From: a bacterium | GTDB taxonomy: Bacteria > Planctomycetota > J058 > JACQDU01 | DNA: 7,998 bases | Direction: 5' to 3' | Assembly: GCA_016200955.1 (NCBI GenBank) | Contig: JACQDU010000636.1 | Location: 1-7,998, forward strand | Part shown: piece by piece, positions 1 to 7,700 of the stretch | Position numbering within the stretch: the stretch's first letter is position 1 | Layout: each line of letters starts with the position of its first letter | Notes under the pieces: model-generated | Told to the model about the DNA's origin: nothing | Database searches by the model: none | What the model saw: the letters and a program-made list of their open reading frames with translations, nothing else | Program-made: the position numbers and the translations under genes

Positions 1-33
1 CACCCTGGCGTAGATCGCCGCCCGCTTCCCCAT
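1..33 (-). CDS. Serine recombinase (resolvase/invertase superfamily), N-terminal fragment running off the left edge
   Basis: Read on the minus strand from ATG at 33-31, the window gives MGKRAAIYARV and then leaves the sequence. A start of the form (M)-K-R-A-A-I-Y-A-R-V-S is the hallmark N-terminus of serine site-specific recombinases: it is the first beta strand of the resolvase domain, with the conserved Tyr-x-Arg, and the catalytic Ser would lie just beyond it. An in-frame TGA at 42-40, two codons upstream, leaves ATG 33 as the natural start. No strong Shine-Dalgarno is visible in the preceding bases. Such enzymes integrate, excise or invert DNA through a phosphoserine linkage. With only 11 residues visible, small resolvase and large serine integrase cannot be told apart. 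Its position back to back with a truncated helicase suggests it belongs to an integrated element. Confidence 0.72.
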   Translation of the reverse strand, partial: MGKRAAIYARV

Positions 34-91
34 GCCACATCATCATCGGCACGAACGCCGGCTCCCGCGCACCACGATCGAGGCTCACCAC
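1..91 (-). other. Possible short ORF overlapping the recombinase start, partial
   Basis: A second minus-strand frame is open from an in-frame stop at 157-155 down to base 2. From possible GTG starts at 91-89 or 88-86 it reads VVSLDRGAREPAF, then three methionines and WHGEAGGDLRQG, overlapping the recombinase start in a different frame by at least 33 bases. The composition looks protein-like (hydrophobic start, Met-Met-Met-Trp, acidic and Gly-rich stretch). By contrast, the plus-strand frame here is Ser/Pro/His/Arg-rich and resembles an antisense shadow. It could be the end of a small gene translated just ahead of the recombinase, or chance. I do not recognise a family and no convincing ribosome binding site is seen. 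Confidence 0.25.
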
Positions 92-106
92 CCACGGCTC
101 TACCGG

Positions 107-127
107 ACGCTTACAGTGAGAAAGCGT
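107..127. repeat. Short inverted repeat at the helicase/recombinase junction
   Basis: Perfect 6-base arms, ACGCTT at 107-112 and AAGCGT at 122-127, flank a 9-base spacer, with the centre at about 117. It lies where recognisable helicase coding sequence resumes. It could be half of a recombinase attachment site with imperfect dyad symmetry, but 6-base arms also arise by chance and the right arm lies inside helicase motif IV codons. Reported as a weak candidate only. Confidence 0.25.
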
Positions 128-2250
128 TAGTCTTCGTGCGGCGCGTCGCCTCGGTCAAGGAGCTGAAGCGGAAGCTCGATGAACGGTACGACGCCTGGCT
201 TCTCTCGCGTTTGCGTCGTGAGCTCCCCGAAGGGACGCGCGAGCGGTTCGAGCGCGAGGTCCAGAAGTACGAAGGCGAGAAGGTCGAGCGGGGCACAAAG
301 GAAGATCGCAAGCGGATCGATGCCGACACCCCCGTCGAGAACCGCGATCAGGGAGGGACGGATACGTTCTTCGCCTGGTTCTTCCGAGGGGAGGGGCCGC
401 GAGGCGTCGTCAGTGGCGCGAACATCCAGCAGCGTTTCATCCAGCGCGGGGCCACGCTGGCGACCTTCTTCGAGCGGAACCACGTGGCCGATCTCCTCGG
501 CGTTGCCCCGGGCGAGGTGGAGACGACACTGTCCCAGGTCCTCTCCCTCAACCCCTCGGGACTTCGAAACGAACTTCGCGAGCGCTCGACGCAATTCCTC
601 TCGCGCGCCAAGAAGCCCGCGCGTGCCGACCGGTTCGAGGCCGTTCAGGCAGCGGCAATCGACATACTTCGAGCGCACCCGGGCCCCTATCAACAGCGCG
701 CAAGCATCATGTGGCACGAGCGATTCGCGTCCTCGCGTCGAAGTGCCCACGCGCACGAAGCACCTGAGATTGGAAACTGGCTCGATTTGCGAACATTCTT
801 CACTGAGATCCGCTCGCGTCCCAAATTGGAAGCGCGCCTATGGCCACGCCCACGAACGGAAGACCTGCGAGTTGCGTTCCGGGAGCGGGAGCTCCGCGCT
901 CAGCTTCTCGCCGCTACCGCGCGTCTAGGTCACGCTTTGGTCGACCTCTACGTCATGACCATCCGCCGGCTCGGCAGCCTGGAGCTCCGCAAACAAGAAG
1001 TGGCGGAGGACGAGAAGACGGATACTGAGCTCAACCGGATCGTAGAGTACTTGGACCTTCTCGAGGGGCAGATGGATACGCCGCGCCCGACACGTGAGTG
1101 GGGCGCGTTCGACGAGCTGGCCGATCTCGCGGAGCATTTCGAACTCGTGATCGACGTGAACGCTCCGGACGCCCATGGCAAGTCCCTCGCCGAGACAGCC
1201 AAGACATTCGGCCAACTACTCGGGGAGCAGCAACCCGTCGGTGGAATGTCCGGCCAAGTCAATCAGACCCTTGTGAAACAATTCCGCATGCCGGGCTACC
1301 CTCTCGTCCTCGTCACGACCGATCTCCTCCAGGAGGGAGAGGACCTGCATACGTTCTGCTCGTCGGTGCACCACTACGGCATCTCGTGGACGCCCTCGTC
1401 CATGGAGCAGCGCATCGGTCGCATCGATCGAGTTCGATCGCACACTGAGCGACGTCTCGAAAGGAAGAGCAGCCCACTGGGCGGCGAAGACATGCTCCAG
1501 GTCTTCTTTCCGCATCTCGAGGACACGATCGAGAAGCTCCAGGTGGAACGCGTTCTTGAGCGGATGGACGCCTTCTTGCGACTGACCCACGAGGGGTTGG
1601 GCACGATCGGCGAGGGCGAGCGAAAGCTGGACTCGCGGCAAGAATTCGCCCGCGGACCGCGCGTCGCGCCGAAGCCGCGCGACACCGATCCACTGCGCAC
1701 CGCCTTTCCTGTCGTCCCGGAGCTGCTCCGAGGTGAAGTCCGTCGCCTGGCGGCGAGCCGGGACCTCGCCGGAGCCACGGTCGAGCGCTTCTCCGCGCTC
1801 GCGCAGGGCGAGCTGCCGGATCTCGACGTGATGTGGGAAGACGACGCGCCCCCCGGGGTCCTCCTCGGAACCGTTCGAATCGGTCCGAGAAAGATCCCAT
1901 TCACGCTCCGCCTTCAGTCCGTCGGCGCGCGTCCGCTCGTCCGCTGCGTGAGCCCTCTGGGCGCGGTGGGGCTGGAAGCGGCCGAGACGACGCTTGCCGA
2001 CGCCGTCGCGCGCCAAGGGGCTCGCATCGGAGCCGTCCTAACGAAGGACGATCGGAGCTACGACCTCACGGTCGAGGGCGATGTTCTCCTCGGCGATGCT
2101 CCCGCCACGGACGCTTCGCGAGTCGCCGCGCTCCTACGGCGAGTTTGCCGTCAGGCCGACGACCTGAGAGAGGACCAGCCCGTCGAGGCGGACGACGCGC
2201 TCGAGAGCTTCCGGGCTGAGCTCGAGAGGGAATCGCACGATGACGCCTGA
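118..2250 (+). CDS. SF2 helicase, 5'-truncated (second RecA lobe and C-terminal region only); probably a disrupted gene
   Basis: This is the C-terminal part of a superfamily 2 DNA/RNA helicase related to SNF2/RapA-like and DEAD/DEAH enzymes. Motif IV (EKALVFVRRV) is at 118-147. Counting the GTG at 136 as residue 1, a PVGGMSG step lies near 367-373, motif V (TTDLLQEGEDLH) at 394-405, and motif VI (QRIGRIDR, with the arginine fingers) at 425-432. Motifs I (Walker A), Ia, II (DEAH) and III are absent, so the fragment cannot hydrolyse ATP alone. The GTG at 136 is an internal valine of motif IV, not a plausible start. The frame stays open to base 1, but residues before about 97-118 do not look helicase-like and lie antisense to the recombinase start. 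About 345 residues separate motif IV from the GGMSG step, far more than usual. The C-terminal 270 residues are not assigned. The stop overlaps the next gene by 11 bases, indicating one transcript. Certain for the helicase class, less so for the subfamily; a defence role is inference. Confidence 0.82.
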   Translation, partial: EKALVFVRRVASVKELKRKLDERYDAWLLSRLRRELPEGTRERFEREVQKYEGEKVERGTKEDRKRIDADTPVENRDQGGTDTFFAWFFRGEGPRGVVSGANIQQRFIQRGATLATFFERNHVADLLGVAPGEVETTLSQVLSLNPSGLRNELRERSTQFLSRAKKPARADRFEAVQAAAIDILRAHPGPYQQRASIMWHERFASSRRSAHAHEAPEIGNWLDLRTFFTEIRSRPKLEARLWPRPRTEDLRVAFRERELRAQLLAATARLGHALVDLYVMTIRRLGSLELRKQEVAEDEKTDTELNRIVEYLDLLEGQMDTPRPTREWGAFDELADLAEHFELVIDVNAPDAHGKSLAETAKTFGQLLGEQQPVGGMSGQVNQTLVKQFRMPGYPLVLVTTDLLQEGEDLHTFCSSVHHYGISWTPSSMEQRIGRIDRVRSHTERRLERKSSPLGGEDMLQVFFPHLEDTIEKLQVERVLERMDAFLRLTHEGLGTIGEGERKLDSRQEFARGPRVAPKPRDTDPLRTAFPVVPELLRGEVRRLAASRDLAGATVERFSALAQGELPDLDVMWEDDAPPGVLLGTVRIGPRKIPFTLRLQSVGARPLVRCVSPLGAVGLEAAETTLADAVARQGARIGAVLTKDDRSYDLTVEGDVLLGDAPATDASRVAALLRRVCRQADDLREDQPVEADDALESFRAELERESHDDA
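2224..2230 (+). promoter_or_regulatory. Ribosome binding site for the chaperone-like gene
   Basis: GAGAGGG lies inside the helicase 3' end, 9 bases before the ATG at 2240. It supports that start and, together with the 11-base overlap, suggests translational coupling of the two genes. Confidence 0.55.
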
Positions 2251-2614
2251 GCTGCGGGCGCTCTGCCGAGCCGACGACCTGCACATCGAAGGCGATCAGG
2301 TGGTCGTCAGCCTACGGAACGGCCGGGGTCATCGGATCTCGGTCGAGGACGCCGACGACTGTTACCAGCTGACGGGAGTCGTCGTCCGTCAGGCCGTCGT
2401 GCAGTCGACGCCGAACATCGCCCTGCACGCGTGGTCTCGAAACCGGATGCTCGCGCTGGCCGGATTCCGCATCGACCGTCGCGGCCGGCTCGTGGGGGAG
2501 TGTTGGGTCCCGAAGGTCGGCCTCACCGCCTAGGAGCTTCAGCTCTACGTGCGCACGCTCGCCGCGGAGAGCGACCACCTCGAATCGGTGTTGACCGGGC
2601 GAGACGTGGAGTAG
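2240..2614 (+). pseudogene. YbjN/T3SS-chaperone-like (TY-Chap-type) protein, interrupted by an in-frame amber codon
   Basis: ATG at 2240 opens a frame that stops at TAG 2531-2533 after 97 residues. The same frame then continues without loss of character for 26 more codons (ELQLYVRTLAAESDHLESVL, then TGRDVE) to TAG 2612-2614. Together the two parts make a coherent protein of about 124 residues with one interrupted position. The pattern of a basic-strand core, a W-x-R-N-R segment, GRLVGECWVPKVGLTA and a final amphipathic helix resembles small YbjN/CesT-like peptide-binding chaperone domains known from large NTP-dependent conflict systems. That assignment is from memory of the family style, not a search. 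The amber most simply replaces Glu: GAG to TAG is one base, and an acidic residue suits the start of the helix. It follows the helicase with overlapping coding sequence, so a partner role is likely. Without readthrough, the last helix is lost. A sequencing error or amber suppression are alternatives. Confidence 0.55.
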
Positions 2615-2631
2615 CTCGTGCGCGGGTCCGA
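2615..2631. other. Convergent intergenic gap between the helicase cassette and recD
   Basis: Only 17 bases separate the final stop of the plus-strand cassette from the recD stop. No stem-loop with a T-run is visible on either strand in the gap or its edges, so transcripts from the two sides probably run into each other or end by factor-dependent termination. If translation of the small gene ends at the amber, its untranslated tail is 98 bases. Confidence 0.5.
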
Positions 2632-4704
2632 TCAACGGCTCGGGGGCGCGTTCTTCGCGGCGAGCCGTTCGCCGACCCCCGAGAAGCGCAGGAGAGTCCG
2701 TTGCGCGCCCGCCTCGAGCATCTCGCGGGCACCCAGGACGAGGACGGATCGGCGCGTGCGCGTGACCGCCGTGTAGAGGATCTCCCTCGTGAGGAGGGGG
2801 CCGTCCAGCTCGGGGAGGACGACCACCACGCGTTCGAACTCGGAGCCCTGACACTTGTGGACCGTCATCGCGAAGCAGTGCTCGAGCTGCCCGCGCAGTA
2901 GCTCGACCGGGAACCCCACGAACCCGGCTCCTCCGCGACGGAACAGAGCCGATAGCCGCGGCTTTGCGCCGTCCTCGGAGACCCAGAGCGCGATCCCTTG
3001 GTCGCCGTTCCAGATCCCCTTGTCGTAGTCGTTCGACAGCATCAGAACCGGCTCGCCGGCCGTGAACTCGTGCTTGGTCGAGCTCTTCCGATGAGCGAAG
3101 TGGAACGCCCGGAGCGCTGCGTTCACGGCGACGGCGCCCGTCCGGTAGACCCTCGTCAAGCAAAGCACGCGCGTGCTCTCGAAGTGGGCGAAGAGCTCAC
3201 TCAGAGCGGCCGTCGCCTCGTCGCCGAAGATTCCCTTCTCGGCACGATAGGTTTTGTCGAGGAGCCCGTCGAAACCCGGCAGGCTGGCGATCCGCTCGGC
3301 GTACCACCGCTCGAGGAACGCGCGGAGCGCCTTCGGGCCGGAGTCGAAGACGGCCTCGGCCCGCTCGAACTCGACCTTCGCCACGGACTCGCGCACCACG
3401 AGGACGTCCTCGAGCGGAGGTCGCGCACCTGTTCCGTCGGGACTGATCCACTTCGCCAGCTCGAGGATCGCAAGCCCCGCCGGGTCTTTCGGGTTCATGC
3501 GGTAGTTCCGCGTGAGCCGCACGGCATTCCGCGCGAGCGGGTGGTCCCCCGGCCCCACCGCCGGCAGCACCCCGCGGACAAGCGTCCGCCACGGCGTGTC
3601 CGCTGCCGAGCCTTCCGGGATCAGATCGCGGAGCACCGCTCCGGCCCCGACCGACGGGAGCTGACGTGCGTCGCCAAGAAGCACGAGCCTCGCCCCAGCA
3701 CCCGCGGCCCGGACGAGTTTCTCCATGAGACTCATGTCGATCATGGACGCCTCGTCCACGATGAGGACGCGCTGCTCGAGACGGTTCCCCTCGTGGTGCT
3801 TCATGCGGCTCCCGTCAGCCGAGGCCCCGAGGAGCTTGTGGATCGTCTGCGGCTGCGGCCCGTGCTCGAGGAGCGGGCGATCGCCTTCCTCGAGTTCCTT
3901 CACGCTCCCGAGCAACCTCGCGATCGACTCGCCCATGCGCTGGGCCGCCTTGCCCGTCGGCGCCGCAAGCGCTATCTCCTCGGGCGGCACGCCAAGTCGC
4001 ACGAGCACGCGCAGGATCGAGACGACGATCGACGTCTTGCCCGTGCCCGGCCCTCCCGAGACCACCGTCAGCGGCTGGAAGAGCGCCGTGAGGACGGCGA
4101 GCTGCTGCTCCGGGGAGAGCTGGACCGGCCCCGCCGGTGCGAGCGCCGGCTTCGCGAGGACTGCCCCGAGCGCCTCCGCGGCGTCCTTCTCCGCGAACGC
4201 CGGCGCCGGCTTCTGGGTCAAGCGTTCGACGAGCGACTCGGCGAAGAGCCTCTCCGAGCGGTGAAGCTTCTGGTGGTAGAAGAAGTCTCCCTCGACGAGG
4301 AAAGGCCTCCGGTCCCCCGGAGCACCGAGGGTCGGCGCGAGCTTCTCGATCTCCTCGACCTGAGCGTCGATCGTGGGCGCGTCGTCGCCCACGAGGACTC
4401 CCTCGAGGACGCTCCGAACGTAGGCTCTCCCCGCGTCCCCCAGAAGCGGCATGCGCGTGCTCCCGCGCCCCTGGGTCACGAGCGACGCAAGGACGACCAG
4501 GAAGAGCGCCTTCCTCGCGGACTCCTCGAGCGCCGGCTCCCAGCCCGTGCTCTCCCACGCGAGCCATGCGTGCTCCGGGCCGAGATCGAAGCTCCGCGTC
4601 GTGGCGGCGGCGACGCGCTCGAGCCAGGCTTCGAGCGGCGTCGCCGGGGCGAAGGCCTGACGAGCGACCCCGAACGGCGTGACTCGGCTCAACGAAGCTC
4701 GCAT
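2632..4704 (-). CDS. recD: RecD, RecBCD complex alpha subunit: 5'-3' DNA helicase
   Basis: The product is a 690-residue SF1B helicase, the fast 5'-to-3' motor of the RecBCD end-processing complex, which unwinds double-stranded ends for recombinational repair and degradation of foreign DNA. Motifs in order: Walker A GGPGTGKT 217-224, Ia APTGKAAQRM 248-257, II VDEASMID 316-323, III LLGDARQLPSVGAGAVL 342-358, IV RNYR 399-402, V AMTVHKCQGSEF 612-623 and VI EILYTAVTRTRR 641-652. All look intact. The first 200 residues (LEAWLERV, GVLVGDD, FFYHQKLHRSE) form the RecB-binding domain of RecD1 rather than the helix-hairpin-helix region of RecD2. It is somewhat longer than the roughly 608 residues of the E. 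coli protein. The start is ATG 4704-4702, 5 bases after the recB stop with a ribosome binding site over that stop. The frame stays open further upstream, but only as a shadow of recB. Confidence 0.95.
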   Translation of the reverse strand: MRASLSRVTPFGVARQAFAPATPLEAWLERVAAATTRSFDLGPEHAWLAWESTGWEPALEESARKALFLVVLASLVTQGRGSTRMPLLGDAGRAYVRSVLEGVLVGDDAPTIDAQVEEIEKLAPTLGAPGDRRPFLVEGDFFYHQKLHRSERLFAESLVERLTQKPAPAFAEKDAAEALGAVLAKPALAPAGPVQLSPEQQLAVLTALFQPLTVVSGGPGTGKTSIVVSILRVLVRLGVPPEEIALAAPTGKAAQRMGESIARLLGSVKELEEGDRPLLEHGPQPQTIHKLLGASADGSRMKHHEGNRLEQRVLIVDEASMIDMSLMEKLVRAAGAGARLVLLGDARQLPSVGAGAVLRDLIPEGSAADTPWRTLVRGVLPAVGPGDHPLARNAVRLTRNYRMNPKDPAGLAILELAKWISPDGTGARPPLEDVLVVRESVAKVEFERAEAVFDSGPKALRAFLERWYAERIASLPGFDGLLDKTYRAEKGIFGDEATAALSELFAHFESTRVLCLTRVYRTGAVAVNAALRAFHFAHRKSSTKHEFTAGEPVLMLSNDYDKGIWNGDQGIALWVSEDGAKPRLSALFRRGGAGFVGFPVELLRGQLEHCFAMTVHKCQGSEFERVVVVLPELDGPLLTREILYTAVTRTRRSVLVLGAREMLEAGAQRTLLRFSGVGERLAAKNAPPSR

Positions 4705-4708
4705 GGTT

Positions 4709-4714
4709 CTCACC
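4709..4714 (-). promoter_or_regulatory. Ribosome binding site for recD, overlapping the recB stop codon
   Basis: On the minus strand GGTGAG (4714-4709) contains the recB TGA stop (4712-4710) and sits 4 bases before the recD ATG at 4704. The arrangement fixes the recD start and implies coupled translation of RecB and RecD. Confidence 0.55.
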
Positions 4715-7700
4715 GGTACTCGAACGCGACGAGCTCGCGCTCGAGCTTCTTGATCCCTGCCCAGTCGGCACGCTCGAAGAAGACTCCGATCTCTGGCGCT
4801 TCCTCCGGTCGCATTCCTCTCAGGAAGCAATAGAGGACTCCGCCGAACTTCGCCTCGTGGTCCGCCGCGCCCGTGAGCTTGAGCATGCGCGCGAGCGCGA
4901 GCGTGTAGACCTGGACCTGGATCCAGTAGCTCTCGCGGACGTGAGCGGCCACGGACTCGGGGCCGTAGTCGTCGAGCGTGTCGGTCTTCCAGTCGAGGAG
5001 GTAAGAGCGCCCCTTGTGCTCGAAGATGAAGTCGATGAACCCGCGCAGCCAACCCTTCTCGATCGGGAAGGGGCCGCCCTCGGCGAGGGCGAGGTGCGCC
5101 TCCTCGGGGATCGGGTAAGCGAACTCGAGCTCGCGGAGGTTCTTCGTGCAGGGCGCGAGGCCGCTCTCGAGCGTCAGGGAGCCGAGGACGAGTCTCTTCG
5201 TGAGCGTGTGGAAGACCATCCGCTGTGCTCCCACGAGCTGCCGCTCCGGGATCCCGCGGCGGCTCATGGCTCTCTCGAATAGAGGCTTCACGTCCTCGCG
5301 CTCGCGCCACGCGTCGAACGGGAGCGCGCCCGCGAGGCTCTCGAATGGAAGTACCTCGAGCACGTCGTGGAAGAACTGGCCCGTGTTCGCGCCGCCGCGG
5401 GGCACTTCCTCGATCGGCTCACCCGAGGGAACCGGTTCGGGAGAGGACGGGCTCGTCTCCGGAACGGTCTCTTCCTGGAGCGTGTCGGCCTCGATCTCGG
5501 CCGCGGTCGGCACGTAGCCCTTCTTCATGCGGGAGTAGGACGTGACGATCAACGGCGCGCACTTCTTGCGGAGCTCGTCGCAGCGCTTCTCGATCTCCTT
5601 CGCCTCCGGAACGGACAGCAGCTCCGCGGGCGGCGTCCACGGCGCGGGCGCCGGCATGGGAGCTCCAGACGCCATCGCAGGCGCCATGACGACGGGCAGC
5701 TTCTCGACCTCGAAGCCCTTGGGCGGCTTCCGGTCGTGAATGAGCGCGTCGAGCCTCTCGGCGAGGTGCGCATAGGGGCCGTTCAGGTACTCGTAGTTCC
5801 AGACCGTCCGCGGCTCGCCGTCGGCGTCGAGGACCACCTTGCCCGACGGGTCAAGCACGGGGACACGCGAGAACCCGGGGAAGTAGAGCCTCGCCTTGGC
5901 ACGCGTGACGCCCACGTAAAGGAGCCGGCGGTCCTCCTCTTGGCTCTCGTTGATCACGAGCGCGCGCACCTCGGGCGTGAGCGGCCCGACGTGGACGAGC
6001 CGCCGTCCCTCGGGGTCGTGATAGAAAGCCGTCCCGAGCGCCTCCTTCGCGAGCTGCTCCACCGTCTTCTCCTGCGGGCGATCGTGATAGACGTAGAGGT
6101 CCTTCCCCTTCGGGTTCGTGTAGCCCCCGAACAGGAAGACGACGGCCGCCTCGAGCCCCTTGCTCTTGTGAAGCGTCATGATCTGGACGGCCTTGGCGTC
6201 GCTCTCGAGGCGCTGGACGTTTCCGTCCTCGCGCTCGGGCGCTTGTTCCTCGCTGATCCAGGAGCGAAGGAGGTGCGAGAGCTCGCGGATCCCGACGCGC
6301 TTCCGGCTGACCGTCTCGAGCAAGATCTCGAGGATGTGCAGGTAATTCGTGAGCCGCCGCTCGCTCGTCGAGAGGAAGATCTCGCGGCGGACGAGCCCGG
6401 TGTCCTCGACGAGGCTCGCGAACAGGCGCCGGAAGTCGCCACGCTCGGCGAGCCTCTCCCATTGAAAGAGATGTCGCCAGAGAGTGTGGTCACCCGGTGG
6501 ATCGCCCGCGGCCAGCTCCTCTAGCTCGAGCCCGAAGAATGGAGTGAGCCATGCCTTCGACCGCTTCGAGCGGTCGTGTGGGTCCGCGATCGCGGCGAGG
6601 ACGCGATAGACGTCGTCGGCCTCGCTGGTCTGGAAGAGGCCCTCTTGCTTGTAGAACGCGAACGGTACGAGCCGCTCGGCAAGGAACTTCGAGACGAATT
6701 CTCCTTCCCACCCGCTCCGCGTGAGGATGTAGACGTCGCTCGCCTCGATCCGTTTCTTGTCTTTGCCCTCGCCGAGCCACAGACCCGTGTCGAGGAGCAC
6801 GCGGATCTCCTCGGCGATTCGCCGCGCGAGCGCCCCACGAAGCTCGTCCGCGCTCATCTTCTGGGCGTCGAGGTCGAAGACATGGATCGGGGCAACGGGC
6901 TTCCCCGCCGCGTCCTGGGCGACGAGCTTCTCGCGACCGCACTCGACGGGATCGTCGTAACGGATCTTGTCCCGGAAGAAGGGCGGCTTCGCCTTCTGGT
7001 CGAAGATCACGTTGAAGGCCTCGATGAGCGCCTTCGTCGAGCGGAAGTTCTCCGTCAGGGGGATCGGTTTCGCGCCCTTGCCGAGCGAATTGCAGGCGCT
7101 CAGGTAAGCGTAGACGTCGGCGCCGCGCCAGCCGTAGATCGCCTGCTTCGGGTCGCCGATCACCCAGAGGCCGTGCTTCTTCGAGCTCTTCGCGAAGATC
7201 TCCTCGAAGATCTGCCACTGGACCTCGTCCGTGTCCTGGAACTCGTCGATGAGCGCGTGCTGGTAGCGCTCGCGCAGTCTCTCGAGCAGGAGAGCGCGCT
7301 GCGGCCCCGTGCAGATCGCGTCGCGGACGATCGTGAGCATGTCGGAGAAGTCGTAGAGCCCCTTCGTGCGCTTCTCGTGAGCGACGCGCTCGCGCACCGC
7401 CGGGAGGAAGACCTGGGCCGTCGCCGCCTCGAGCGTGACGAGCCTCGAGCAGAGACCGGCGAGGAGGTCGAGGAGCTTCCCGATCCTCGGCACGCCCTCT
7501 CGGATGCCGGCGACACGGCTCGGTTCGAGGAGATAGTTGACGATGTAAGAGAGCTTCTCCGAGACGTGGAGCCCGACGAGCGATCCCGTCGCCTCAGGCT
7601 CCCCGAGGAACGCGACGAGCGCGTCGAGCCGGGCGAGGACCGCGGCGCGCGTCTGTCCCTTGAGGCTCGACTCCTCGACGGCCTCGCGCACCTGCTCGAG

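Larger units (their letters stand above)
1..117 (-). mobile_element. Probable end of an integrated element carrying the serine recombinase
   Basis: Helicase homology on the plus strand cannot be followed left of about 97-118, and a recombinase gene starts at 33 on the opposite strand, so the bases between should contain the element/host junction. The inference rests on two observations: a helicase lacking its first RecA lobe, and a divergent recombinase start where that lobe should be encoded. The element extends left out of the window, so its size, cargo and far end are unknown. No long direct or inverted terminal repeats are visible, as expected for serine-integrase elements, whose attachment sites share only a very short core. 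The exact boundary cannot be set from one side. Confidence 0.45.

Noticed and set aside
1..117. Helicase coding extending to the left edge on the plus strand, since that frame has no stop back to base 1
   Set aside because: The translation before about 97-118 is Ser/Pro/His/Arg-rich without helicase features and lies antisense to a canonical serine-recombinase start. High-GC sequence often leaves shadow frames open.
34..135. tRNA gene or tRNA-end attachment site between the recombinase and the helicase
   Set aside because: No T-loop, anticodon stem or CCA-type acceptor pairing could be found on either strand.
136..2250. Taking GTG 136 as the true start of a 704-residue helicase
   Set aside because: The valine at 136 lies inside motif IV (LVFVRR) and the frame is open with helicase-like residues before it, so it is an internal codon of a longer original gene.
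2998..4833. Plus-strand open frame of about 611 codons opposite recD
   Set aside because: Arg/Glu-rich, low-diversity translation without domains, fully antisense to recD, which has every SF1B motif. It is a high-GC shadow.
4705..5310. Extending recD upstream to give an 892-residue protein
   Set aside because: The extra 200 residues lie in another frame of the recB nuclease region and are Arg/Pro-rich. The ATG at 4704 has a suitable ribosome binding site and matches the normal RecD N-terminus.
5367..6524. Plus-strand open frame of about 385 codons opposite recB
   Set aside because: Composition is dominated by Arg, Leu, Glu and Val in the manner of an antisense shadow, and it covers the conserved helicase motifs V and VI of recB.
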